64,000 bases of DNA from JAUWVG01 sp964633715 (GTDB lineage: Bacteria > Acidobacteriota > Aminicenantia > Aminicenantales > Aminicenantaceae), in contig CAZWHQ010000006.1 in the NCBI GenBank assembly GCA_964633715.1, positions 51,799 through 115,798 of the forward strand. The letters are read 5' to 3'. The notes below the pieces were generated by a model. The model was not told the origin of the DNA, searched no databases, and was given only the letters and a program-made list of their open reading frames with translations. Below are positions 41,170 to 48,229 of this stretch, piece after piece (position 1 is the stretch's first letter; each line of letters opens with the position of its first letter). Made by a program: the position numbers and the translations under genes.

Positions 41170-41553
41170 CTGTTTGACACTCCTTTGGATTTAGAGTCAG
41201 ACCGGGTCGCGGCAGTGGTCTGCTATTATTGTGTCTCTGATCTGACGAGATGGGTCACTCCCCAGAGATTGGACCGATTCGCGGCGATGAGGTTCAATCG
41301 CGGGCTGTACCCTGACTATTCACCAATACGGTTTGCATCGGCCGATGACCCTCCGATACTCATCCTGCACGGAGACCTAGACGACCAGGTACCGATTGAA
41401 GAGGGACGAACGATGCACGAAACTCTCATTACTGCAGGGGCCGAAAGCAGGTTTGTCGTGATTGAAGGAGCAGGCCATCCTTTCATGGGTGCTGAAGTTG
41501 ATTGTGCTGCCGCTGAAATGGCCGACTGGTTCGCCCAGTACTTACGAAACTGA
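41170..41553 (+). pseudogene. Alpha/beta hydrolase, C-terminal fragment
   Basis: About 122 codons encode the second half of a dienelactone-hydrolase/acylpeptidase-like protein: DLESDRVAAVVCYYCVSDL, the Asp in PPILILHGDLDDQVPIEEGR and the His in VIEGAGHPFMG. The nucleophile elbow and everything before it are absent. The frame is clean to the stop, so the loss is a single 5' truncation between the kinase tail at 41034 and this point. Confidence 0.78.
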
Positions 41554-41689
41554 TATCCGGCTCGGCTCTGGCCATTTCCCAGTCATTGTACCACCTTCAT
41601 AAAGAGATTCTTAATTTATGCTTTCTTCTACAAAACTCCATGAAGTGAAGGGCAAGACATAGTCTAACGGAATTAAAAGGCTTTTGAGC

Positions 41690-41724
41690 AATATGACGTT
41701 AAATATTACATTTCACGCCATATT
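41690..41724. repeat. Imperfect hairpin of the CAATATG family
   Basis: AATATGACGTTAAAT (41690-41704) pairs with ATTTCACGCCATATT (41710-41724), 13 of 15 positions, five-base loop. It resembles the outer part of the perfect hairpin at 42979 (CAATATGTCGTGAAAT). The rest of the 41554-41836 gap holds the next promoter. Confidence 0.6.
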
Positions 41725-41742
41725 TCACTCCTGAGGAGAGGC

Positions 41743-41799
41743 TTGACAACTATGTATCATTTCTATATTATTACTGATGACATTGGTCATATAACCAAT
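41743..41799 (+). promoter_or_regulatory. Promoter and operator of the HTH-nucleotidyltransferase pair
   Basis: TTGACA (41743-41748), 17 bases, TATTAT (41766-41771). Behind it ATTGGT (41782-41787) and ACCAAT (41794-41799) form an inverted repeat. ATTGGTCAT occurs here (41782) and again over the start codon of the HTH gene (41830), so that gene may repress itself. Confidence 0.7.
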
Positions 41800-41836
41800 A
41801 TGATCAGTCGATTATAGCATTTTGAAAGGATTGGTC

Positions 41837-42166
41837 ATGCTTGAACCGCTTTTTGAATCGGACAAAAAGGAAAAAATTTTATTTTTCCTTTATTCCCATG
41901 GGCAAGGCTATGCCAGGGAAATCGCGCGAACATTCGGATTCAATCTCAACACAGTCCAGAACCAACTTCTCAAATTGGAGAGCCATGGAGTTTTGTACAG
42001 CCAGCTAAAAGGGAAGGTGAGAATATTTGGTTTTAATCCCCGTTATCCTTTTAGAAAAGAATTGGAAGCGCTCCTAAAAAAAGCAATGGTGTTTCTACCG
42101 GAAGATGAAGTCAGAAAATATTACCGACCTCGCCTTAGGCCTCGACGAACCGGTAAACCGTTTTAG
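41837..42166 (+). CDS. Winged-helix DNA-binding protein, probable antitoxin/regulator
   Basis: A 109-residue protein with a winged helix-turn-helix (ESDKKEKILFFLYSHGQGYA, then REIARTFGFNLNTVQNQLLK and LESHGVLYSQLKGKVRIFGF). GAAAGGA seven bases before the ATG. The stop lies three bases before a nucleotidyltransferase gene. HTH plus nucleotidyltransferase pairs of this size are commonly TA or abortive-infection modules (AbiEi/AbiEii-like), where the HTH protein represses the operon. Confidence 0.75.
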   Translation: MLEPLFESDKKEKILFFLYSHGQGYAREIARTFGFNLNTVQNQLLKLESHGVLYSQLKGKVRIFGFNPRYPFRKELEALLKKAMVFLPEDEVRKYYRPRLRPRRTGKPF

Positions 42167-42169
42167 AGC

Positions 42170-42721
42170 ATGGATTTTAAAGAAATATCAATCCGTGATT
42201 TGGCAATCTTTCTTTGTGACTTCCTTTCCCGCAGGGGAATTGATTCGGTTCTTTCTGGCGGGGCATGTGTTTCGATTTACACAGAAAACAAGCATCTCTC
42301 CTATGATCTAGACTTTGTTCTTCTTGATTACTCTCAAAAGAGAAATGTCAAGGGAATCCTAGATGGATTGGGATTTAGGCCTGAAGGAAGACACTTCCGT
42401 CACAGCGACACTCCCTTCATAGTGGAATTTCTTTCTCCTCCCTTGTCTGTGGGGCAAGAACCAGTTAATCGGATTTTTGCCATAGAAGAAAATGGACGAA
42501 AACTGAAACTCTTATCTCCAACGGATTGTATTAAAGACAGATTGGCCGCCTATTATTTTTGGAATGACAGGCCTTCATTGGAACAAGCAGTTATGGTTGG
42601 ACTGTCCCAATCCATTGATTTTAAGGAAATCAAAAGGTGGTCGTATAATGAAGGCATGGAGAATAAATGCACCTTTTTTTTTGAGGAATTGAATAAAGCT
42701 AAAAGCAAAGTACAGATTTAA
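42170..42721 (+). CDS. Nucleotidyltransferase, probable AbiEii-like toxin
   Basis: A 183-residue nucleotidyltransferase-fold protein. SVLSGGACVSIYTENKHLS carries the GG loop and SYDLDFVLLD the D-x-D metal site; LSPTDCIKDRLAAYYFWNDR follows as the helical part common to this group. It is shorter than typical AbiEii (about 250-300 residues) but the catalytic half is complete. It forms an operon with the HTH gene at 41837. A second AbiE-type pair begins 485 bases downstream. Confidence 0.72.
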   Translation: MDFKEISIRDLAIFLCDFLSRRGIDSVLSGGACVSIYTENKHLSYDLDFVLLDYSQKRNVKGILDGLGFRPEGRHFRHSDTPFIVEFLSPPLSVGQEPVNRIFAIEENGRKLKLLSPTDCIKDRLAAYYFWNDRPSLEQAVMVGLSQSIDFKEIKRWSYNEGMENKCTFFFEELNKAKSKVQI

Positions 42722-42911
42722 AGTGAGTATTGGACCTTTTAAAGGTTCAAAATGACCTATCCCCCTGATATCTCCAGAATTTCACAGTGTTCGTTCAGAT
42801 TCGAGGTCCAAAGCAATGCTGAAGAAAGTGGGATTGAAATATATTGTCTTGAAAACCGGACATGCCAAAACCGTCTAGCATTACGAATAATTCCTCACCC
42901 TCTGGAAATCC

Positions 42912-42977
42912 GCCAATCCAGGGCCACCAGAGATTGAGGACGCAAAAAAGAGGCAAGCTGGGCTAAAGAACCAATAA
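42912..42977 (+). pseudogene. Kinase C-terminal tail fragment
   Basis: Plus strand: ANPGPPEIEDAKKRQAGLKN, then Q and TAA, recognisable as the kinase tail. The perfect hairpin at 42979 begins one base after the stop. Between 42722 and 42911 I see no gene; a 20-codon run in the middle has no recognisable match. Confidence 0.78.
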
Positions 42978-42978
42978 A

Positions 42979-43056
42979 CAATATGTCGTGAAATGGTTAG
43001 GTTTCTTTCTGATGCGACAGTTTCAGAAAGAAACCTAACCATTTCACGACATATTG
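42979..43056. repeat. Perfect 34-bp inverted repeat (long hairpin)
   Basis: Arms 42979-43012 and 43023-43056 are exact reverse complements of 34 bases around a 10-base loop. The arm begins CAATATGTCGTGAAATGG and has GGTTAGGTTTCTTTCTGA on the loop side. There is no T-run behind it, so it is not a standard terminator; it could be a palindromic mobile element, a recombination site or a processed RNA hairpin. Confidence 0.92.
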
Positions 43057-43177
43057 AGTATGCAAACGCAAGATTTGTGAGATCGCAACAAGTCAAATAA
43101 TTGATACATCCTTAAAAATGAAGAATTCATAATCCGGAAATAACGACTTTTATTGATTGCAATACAGGATTCTATAC

Positions 43178-43190
43178 TGTAAAATTTACA
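43178..43190. promoter_or_regulatory. Likely operator of the abiE operon
   Basis: TGTAAA-A-TTTACA is a perfect inverted repeat 16 bases before the abiEi start, next to a TATACT box (43173-43178). AbiEi proteins are known to bind inverted repeats in their own promoter. Confidence 0.5.
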
Positions 43191-43205
43191 ATAAAGGTAG
43201 ATATA

Positions 43206-44027
43206 ATGGCGAATAAAAAAACTCTGGGCCCTGTCAGTGCCCATTTAATCAGCATGCTATTTGAAGAAAATAGAACTTTTTTTAAAATTAGTGATGCTCA
43301 GAGGATATTGGGAAAAAGATATAATGAAACAACAGACCTTTTGAGTGAATTAGTCAAAAGAAAGGTGATTTCACGATTAAAAGCCGGGAAGTTTCTCATT
43401 ATACCGCAGCATATAGGTAAAGGAGAGCGGTATCTTGGAAATTGGTATGTAGCTGGCAGAGAAATTGTTAATTCTGATAGATATTATATAGCCTTTTACA
43501 GTGCCATGCATTACTGGGGAATGTTGACTCAACCGTTGTTGAAAATCTTTATAGCTGCCCCCAAAAGGCAGATTGTGCCCCGTGAGGTGAGAGATAAATT
43601 GGTTTTTGTTTTCGTAAACGAAAAGTCTATTTGGGGGATTAAGGAAGAGTGGATTACACAAAGTGAAAAGGTAAGAATATCAGATATAGAAAAGACCATT
43701 GTTGATGCTTTAGCCCATCCAGAATATTGTGGCGGCATAACCGAGATTGCCAAAGGTATATGGCTGGTTAAGAAAAAAATTGAATACCAGAAGTTGTTGG
43801 ATTATATTAGAAAACACAATAAGAATGTAGTGGCAAAACGCTTAGGATATATTTTGGAAATTTTTGATATCAAAAAACCAGAATTAATAAATCAATTAGG
43901 CGAGTATGTAAAAGATCGATACGATAAATTTGATCCCAATTTATCTGAAAAACGAATGGATAAAAACAAATGGCGTTTGATTGATAATGTCGGTCAAGAA
44001 CAAATATTGAATGTAATAAAACGATAA
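43206..44027 (+). CDS. abiEi: AbiEi-type antitoxin/transcriptional repressor
   Basis: A 273-residue protein: N-terminal winged helix (FFKISDAQRILGKRYNETTD, then LLSELVKRKVISRLKAGKF) and the AbiEi C-terminal region (NWYVAGREIVNSDRYYIAFY, SAMHYWGMLTQP, then SEKVRISDIEKTIVDALAHP and YCGGITEIAKGIW). This is the standard type IV antitoxin of AbiE systems, which represses the operon and counters AbiEii. AAGG lies before the ATG. The gene is AT-rich compared with the kinase region, in line with transfer. Its toxin partner is truncated. Confidence 0.88.
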   Translation: MANKKTLGPVSAHLISMLFEENRTFFKISDAQRILGKRYNETTDLLSELVKRKVISRLKAGKFLIIPQHIGKGERYLGNWYVAGREIVNSDRYYIAFYSAMHYWGMLTQPLLKIFIAAPKRQIVPREVRDKLVFVFVNEKSIWGIKEEWITQSEKVRISDIEKTIVDALAHPEYCGGITEIAKGIWLVKKKIEYQKLLDYIRKHNKNVVAKRLGYILEIFDIKKPELINQLGEYVKDRYDKFDPNLSEKRMDKNKWRLIDNVGQEQILNVIKR

Positions 44028-44033
44028 ACGATT

Positions 44034-44324
44034 GTGATTGATTATTTTCAAAGCCAAAGAGCCGCCGAAACAGCAGGTGTGCCACCTGAGACAATAGAAA
44101 AGGACTATTTTATTGAGCTTATGTTATTCTATTTCGCCAAAGATAGTAAACTCAAAGAAAAACTTATTTTTCGTCGAGGGACAGCCTTAAGGAAAATATA
44201 TTTTTCTGATTATCGGTTCTCAGAAGATTTAGATTTTTTGGTTGAAAGAACAATAGGAATTTTGTTTTTGCGCTTGCGACAAATCCCTCTCAATTTTCCT
44301 CAATTTCCAGCAAAAATAAGATGA
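44034..44324 (+). pseudogene. abiEii: Truncated AbiEii-type nucleotidyltransferase toxin
   Basis: From a GTG six bases behind abiEi, 96 codons give the AbiEii start (AAETAGVPPETIEKDYFIEL) and the nucleotidyltransferase motif LIFRRGTALRKIYFSDYRFS followed by EDLDFL. AbiEii is usually 250-300 residues; here the frame leaves the family right after the D-x-D motif and stops. The first Gly of the canonical GGTAL is Arg (RRGTAL), which may already have weakened it. The helical half that completes the active site is missing. Confidence 0.8.
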
Positions 44325-44722
44325 CCATGCCGAAAACAGAAAGGTCAAATACATAAGAAACAGAACAATTCACACAAAGGCTCCGAGTCATAACTTATCA
44401 GATAGACTACGCTCTTAACTCAGCAAAGAAAAGCTTAGAAAGCCCTCAGAAATATTCCTCCCTCTCCTCAGCTGCCATAAAGAGTTCTTGTTGAACTTGA
44501 TGAGGCGGAGGCGGCCCAGCCCTTTGAAGGAACACATTGTTCTTCTTCCTCAATGATCAGTCGATGGGAGCGTGAAACTCCCGCTTTATGACTAAAAGGT
44601 AGACAAAACGGAAATGGATAATTTCCAGGGGAAAACAAGGATTTCAGAGAACTGGAGGAGGGAGCTGAATCCATGCTCTCTTAAGGAAAATTGGTATTCC
44701 CCCATTTCCCGTGATTTATTAT
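44325..44722. other. Gene-free stretch with possible degraded kinase tail
   Basis: No gene is supported. At about 44484-44527 the sequence GAACTTGATGAGGCG and a later TTTGAAGGAAC resemble a strongly decayed plus-strand kinase tail (GAAGTTGATGATGCG ... TTGAAG), but the match is weak and the reading frame is not kept. Confidence 0.3.
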
Positions 44723-44752
44723 TTGAACCTAATAATTTCTATAGAGTATAAT
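44723..44752 (+). promoter_or_regulatory. Promoter of the glycine-rich small protein
   Basis: TTGAAC (44723-44728), 18 bases, TATAAT (44747-44752). The expected transcript start lies about three bases before the ATG at 44763, so the mRNA would have almost no leader. Confidence 0.65.
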
Positions 44753-44762
44753 AGATTAGATT

Positions 44763-44969
44763 ATGTCTAAGAACTCCAATAATAAAGGCCGTGATGTTGA
44801 TGACAAGATGGGCGTTGGTATCACTATAGGAGCCGGAGCTGGAGTTGCGCTTGGTGTTATTTTTGGTGTTGCTTTCAATAACATGGCATTTATGGGTGCA
44901 GGTATAGCTATCGGAATAGGAATGGGTGTCGGGATTGGTACGGCCATGAATGCGCGCAACAAGAAGTGA
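44763..44969 (+). CDS. Glycine-zipper small membrane protein
   Basis: A 68-residue protein with a charged N-terminus and two membrane segments made of Gly/Ala/Ile repeats (GVGITIGAGAGVALGVIFGV and GAGIAIGIGMGVGIGTAM). The GxxxG spacing is typical of glycine-zipper proteins that pack as helical hairpins in the membrane. No ribosome-binding site is present, but a good promoter lies directly upstream. Function unknown. Confidence 0.7.
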   Translation: MSKNSNNKGRDVDDKMGVGITIGAGAGVALGVIFGVAFNNMAFMGAGIAIGIGMGVGIGTAMNARNKK

Positions 44970-45310
44970 GAGAAGTTAGTCTTGAGGCCAGTCAAGCTTA
45001 ACCGGGTGTCCACTTTTTCGGGGGAACATCTCCCATTATCTTTAAACTAATCATTGATTGTCAGCATAAGGTAAACAAGAAGGATGAGAGTTAAGAAACC
45101 ACCAAGCGGTGAGGGGATTTGGGAGAGTGGATGAGAGAGGAACTCCTGATGGGAGCCGAGGAGAGAGGAGAGTATTTCTGAGAGCCTCTGTTAATTCTTT
45201 TTGCTTATTCAAGGACGGAGTCTAAATTAAAATTGTTGGTTTGGAGGTTTCGGTGGATTTGTTTCGTTTTTTGAGTCTTTGACCTTGTCTTTTTGTATGT
45301 GATACTGTTA
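44970..45310. other. Gene-free stretch
   Basis: No gene is supported. TGTCCACTTTTTCGGGGGAA near 45008 looks like the end of an insertion sequence, but no partner end was found. A purine-rich part (about 45080-45180) has no coding signal. Confidence 0.35.
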
Positions 45311-45312
45311 TT

Positions 45313-46058
45313 TTTAGATGTCAGTGGATGGATATTTGGGGAAATACCGAAGAATTTGGAGCAAGCCCAAAAAGGAATCTTATATTTTCTTTCTCTAAAT
45401 CGAATTCGACTATTTTGTAATCAGCTGTATGGATGGAATCAGCCAGGCCGAGTATGTAATCCCCACGGCTTTTTCTAAAACCGAAAATATTTCCTTTATG
45501 ATTTTGGTCGGGTGCGCGGGAGAAAACGGTATTCATTAAACGGCTTATCTTATTCGAAGGCAGCTCGAGTTTGAAGGTGTTCCTGAAGAAGAAGCCAAAC
45601 AGGCGGAGAACCATTTTATTCAACTCTATTATGCAGAATCCTTCGAAGCATATATCAAACATGCCCAACCGCTGTATGATAATCCTATACAGAGAGAATT
45701 GGGATTCGTTTCTGCTCTCTGGGACAAAAGGAACTGGAAGCTCCACACTGCTGATGAGGAAGGCTTTTTCGATCCCATCGATGTCATTGAAACAATTACC
45801 ATTCCAATACTTGCTTTTTTTGGAGAAAAAGACACTCAAGTTAATCCCTTCCAGGGTGTTGAAGCCTACAAAAAAGCCCTAACCAAAGCAGGGAATAAAA
45901 ATTTTCGAGTGGAGCTTGTTTCCGGTGCCGATCACAACATCATTCTGTGTGAAACCGGGAGCATGAAAGAACGAAACCGCCGCAGCTCCTTGGAATGGCA
46001 GAACTATTTGAGAAAAACTGAATCTGAGAATTTTCGGAGTCAGATGCGTCTAGTATAG
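45313..46058 (+). pseudogene. Alpha/beta hydrolase, broken by frameshift and stop
   Basis: The last 170 codons read well as a hydrolase C-terminus (RQLEFEGVPEEEAKQAENHF, then ITIPILAFFGEKDTQVNPFQ with the Asp and LVSGADHNIILC with the His). Upstream, the nucleophile region is still visible (DGISQAEYVIPTAFSKTENI) but is cut by an in-frame TAA (45537-45539) and, before about 45420, shifts frame. The gene is decayed; a 119-codon piece from 45699 could still be translated. Confidence 0.78.
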
Positions 46059-46087
46059 TATCCGGATCAAAATTCGAATAAAAAACT

Positions 46088-46119
46088 TTGAAAATGAAGA
46101 GTAATTACATTATAATTAC
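46088..46119 (+). promoter_or_regulatory. mazEF promoter and operator
   Basis: TTGAAA (46088-46093), 17 bases, TATAAT (46111-46116). GTAATTA (46101-46107) and TAATTAC (46113-46119) form a perfect inverted repeat over the -10 box, where a MazE dimer would block polymerase. Confidence 0.75.
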
Positions 46120-46130
46120 TTTAAATAGCT

Positions 46131-46394
46131 GTGAATTCCTTAAAAGTGAAGATTGTCCGGATCGGAAATTCCAAAGGGATCCGTCTCTCCAAAACATTGA
46201 TTGAGCAGTACAACATGAAAGATGAAGTGCTTTTAGAGGCAAAAAAGGACTCGATTGTCATCCGTCCGGTCCATAGTCCCCGGGCGGGCTGGCAAAAATC
46301 CTTCGAGACCATGCGGCTGAGAGGAGAAGACGTGCTGCTCGATGAGGGGACTGAACCTGAATCGGAATGGGAACAGACGGAATGGCAGTGGTGA
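46131..46394 (+). CDS. mazE: MazE-type (AbrB-fold) antitoxin
   Basis: An 87-residue protein starting at GTG: NSLKVKIVRIGNSKGIRLSK is the AbrB/MazE DNA-binding strand-loop, followed by TLIEQYNMKDEVLLEAKKDS and an acidic C-terminal tail (DEGTEPESEWEQTEWQW) that would bind MazF. The leader between the predicted transcript start and GTG is only about eight bases and has no ribosome-binding site. It overlaps mazF by 13 bases. Confidence 0.88.
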   Translation: MNSLKVKIVRIGNSKGIRLSKTLIEQYNMKDEVLLEAKKDSIVIRPVHSPRAGWQKSFETMRLRGEDVLLDEGTEPESEWEQTEWQW

Positions 46395-46711
46395 TTTCCA
46401 GATTCGATGTCTGTTTGGTTAATCTTGATCCTTCTCTCGGACATGAAATCAAAAAGACACGGCCCTGTCTGATAATTTCGCCGAATGAGATGAACAGGTT
46501 TATCCGGACAGTCATCATCGCTCCGATGACAACAGCCGGCAAGGAGTATCCAACAAGAATTCCTGTATCGTTTCAAGGCAAGAAAGGGCAGATCGTGCTT
46601 GACCAGATAAGAACGGTGGATAAAAAACGATTGGTTAAAGTGCTGGGCAAAATCGATACGCAAACAGCTGACCGCGTTCTGGAAACATTGACCGAGATGT
46701 TTGCGCCTTGA
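46382..46711 (+). CDS. mazF: MazF-type endoribonuclease toxin
   Basis: A 109-residue protein of the PemK/MazF family: RFDVCLVNLDPSLGHEIKKT followed by RPCLIISP, TVIIAPMTTAGKEYPTRIPV and GQIVLDQIRTVDKKRLVKVL. The Arg in KKTRP and the Thr in PMTT are the usual catalytic pair, both present. It cuts single-stranded RNA at short motifs. An in-frame ATG at 46367 would add five residues; 46382 matches the family start better. A GGGGAC repeat starts two bases after the stop. Confidence 0.9.
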   Translation: MAVVISRFDVCLVNLDPSLGHEIKKTRPCLIISPNEMNRFIRTVIIAPMTTAGKEYPTRIPVSFQGKKGQIVLDQIRTVDKKRLVKVLGKIDTQTADRVLETLTEMFAP

Positions 46712-46712
46712 T

Positions 46713-46759
46713 AAAAAAGTGGGGACTGTAAAAAAGTGGGGACTGTCCCCACTTTTTTT
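46713..46759. repeat. GGGGAC palindromic repeat, copy 5
   Basis: A half-site AAAGTGGGGACTGT (46715-46728) is followed by a full palindrome GTGGGGACTGTCCCCAC with seven T. The hairpin plus T-run would end mazEF transcription. 46760-46925 holds no gene I can support. Confidence 0.72.
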
Positions 46760-46925
46760 GCCTTTTTTTGAAAGAAATCGGAAAACAGCGACACATCTGC
46801 CAGATATACAGCCATATTGGAGAGCTTGCCAAGCGCATGAAAAAAGACAAGAACCCCTGCTGTTTATCTCACATTCCTTGCCATTAAAACTTTTTCCTGA
46901 TAATTTAGGTATATATAAAAACAAC

Positions 46926-47291
46926 ATGAAACCTTTATGGATGTTTATCGTTGGATGGTTGATCCCGGGCGCGGGACACTATCTGCAGGGAAAGCGTGTA
47001 AAAGGGATCGTATTTTTTTTCGGGATTTTATCCCTTTTTGTTTTAGGTTTGATCATGTCCGGCGGAGTGACCGACCTCTATGATGCCAAACCCCTGACTT
47101 TTCTTGGCTACCTGGGAAGCATAGGAAGCGGGTGCCTGTATTTTCTCGCGAAAATCACGGGATTGGGAGCAGGCGATCTCGCAGCCTATACCTTCATTTA
47201 CGGCACGGCCTACATTGCTGTGGCCGGCTTTCTCAATCTTTTAATTGCCGTTAAGGCCTATGGATTAGCAAAGGAAGAGAAGGATGTTTAA
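46926..47291 (+). CDS. Membrane protein, DUF6677-like
   Basis: A 121-residue protein with four hydrophobic segments, opening MKPLWMFIVGWLIPGAGHYL and QGKRVKGIVFFFGI, the start typical for DUF6677/TM2-like proteins that keep a PGxGHxxxGKxxxG helix turn. The open frame upstream to 46701 runs through a GGGGAC repeat and is not part of the gene. It overlaps the next small gene by eight bases and is the first gene of the lepB operon; a role in envelope assembly is an inference from that. Confidence 0.7.
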   Translation: MKPLWMFIVGWLIPGAGHYLQGKRVKGIVFFFGILSLFVLGLIMSGGVTDLYDAKPLTFLGYLGSIGSGCLYFLAKITGLGAGDLAAYTFIYGTAYIAVAGFLNLLIAVKAYGLAKEEKDV

Positions 47292-47454
47292 AAGTCATCT
47301 CATCTCACTTGTTCTCTTTTCCGGAATCGTTTCCGTTCTTATGGCCTTTATCAAGTTTGACGAAAAAAAGTCCATCATCCAGTACGCTGTGAAATATTTT
47401 ATCTACATGGTTGGAGGTGTGATCCTCTTCAGCTGGATCATGCGTTTTATCTAA
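47284..47454 (+). CDS. 56-residue membrane protein of the lepB operon
   Basis: A small gene: starts at ATG 47284 (GGAAGAGAAGG upstream), reads MFKSHLISLVLFSGIVSVLM, then about 15 polar residues and a second hydrophobic segment (FIYMVGGVILFSWIMRFI). It overlaps the gene before it by eight bases and shares one base (TAATG) with the lepB start. The overlaps and two clean membrane helices argue that it is real. No family recognised. Confidence 0.65.
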   Translation: MFKSHLISLVLFSGIVSVLMAFIKFDEKKSIIQYAVKYFIYMVGGVILFSWIMRFI

Positions 47455-48221
47455 TGAGTAAAAAAAAGAAAAAGAAGGAAAAAAAAGAGGGTGCCCTCAG
47501 AGAAAATATCGAAATGATCCTTGAGGTTTTGGTCCTCGTTTTTTTTATAAACGCGTTTTTGCTCCAGTCTTTTGGCATTCCAACCCCCTCTATGGAAGAC
47601 AATATGCTGGTCGGCGACCATCTCCTCGTAGATAAAGTGGCCTATTCCCAATCGCTGAGTAAAATCGACGGATTCGTTTTTCCCCAGATCAAGATCAAAA
47701 GAGGAATGATTGTTGTATTCAAAGCTCCACACGAAGTTGCAGCGGGCAATTTGGACACGATGACCTATGTCAAACGGGTCATCGGTCTTCCCGGAGAGCT
47801 GATAAAAATTATTGGAAATAAAGTCCATATCAACGGCGCCCCATTGGATGAGCCCTATACCTTTTTTAAGGGGGATGTGAGGGTTCCAGAAAATTTTCCT
47901 CCTGAAAATGCCATCCTCTGGTGGGATGAATTTCCACCGGAATTTAGAAGAAATCTCGAGTACACGGAAATGGGCATGGCCTTTCGGATCCCCGAGGGAT
48001 ATTATTTTTGTATGGGTGACAACCGGAACCTCAGCGCCGATTCACGCATATGGGGACCGCTTCGAAAAGATCTTCTGATTGGAAAACCCTGGAGAATCTA
48101 CTGGTCCTTTAACGCCTCTACCGACCATTTTCTTAACACAGGATTTTTCCAAAGACTGTTTGATACGGTTGCACATTTTTTCAAACAAACCCGCTGGAAA
48201 CGGTTCCTTAAAAAATACTGA
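47454..48221 (+). CDS. lepB: Signal peptidase I
   Basis: A 255-residue type I signal peptidase. After a lysine-rich start, one membrane helix (about 22-40) is followed by GIPTPSMEDNMLVGDHLLVD with the catalytic Ser46, TYVKRVIGLPGE with the catalytic Lys107, and the conserved MGDNRNLSADSRIWGP box. It cuts signal peptides from exported proteins, of which this region encodes many. The single N-terminal helix resembles Gram-positive types in topology. It is the third gene of an overlapped operon. Confidence 0.93.
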   Translation: MSKKKKKKEKKEGALRENIEMILEVLVLVFFINAFLLQSFGIPTPSMEDNMLVGDHLLVDKVAYSQSLSKIDGFVFPQIKIKRGMIVVFKAPHEVAAGNLDTMTYVKRVIGLPGELIKIIGNKVHINGAPLDEPYTFFKGDVRVPENFPPENAILWWDEFPPEFRRNLEYTEMGMAFRIPEGYYFCMGDNRNLSADSRIWGPLRKDLLIGKPWRIYWSFNASTDHFLNTGFFQRLFDTVAHFFKQTRWKRFLKKY

Positions 48222-48229
48222 TTCAGCGT

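Noticed and set aside
45005..45030. TGTCCACTTTTTCGGGGGAA as an insertion-sequence end
   Set aside because: Looks like such an end, but no second end, transposase or duplication was found nearby.
46701..46925. Coding region in front of the DUF6677-like gene
   Set aside because: Starts inside mazF and crosses repeat copy 5; no recognisable protein.
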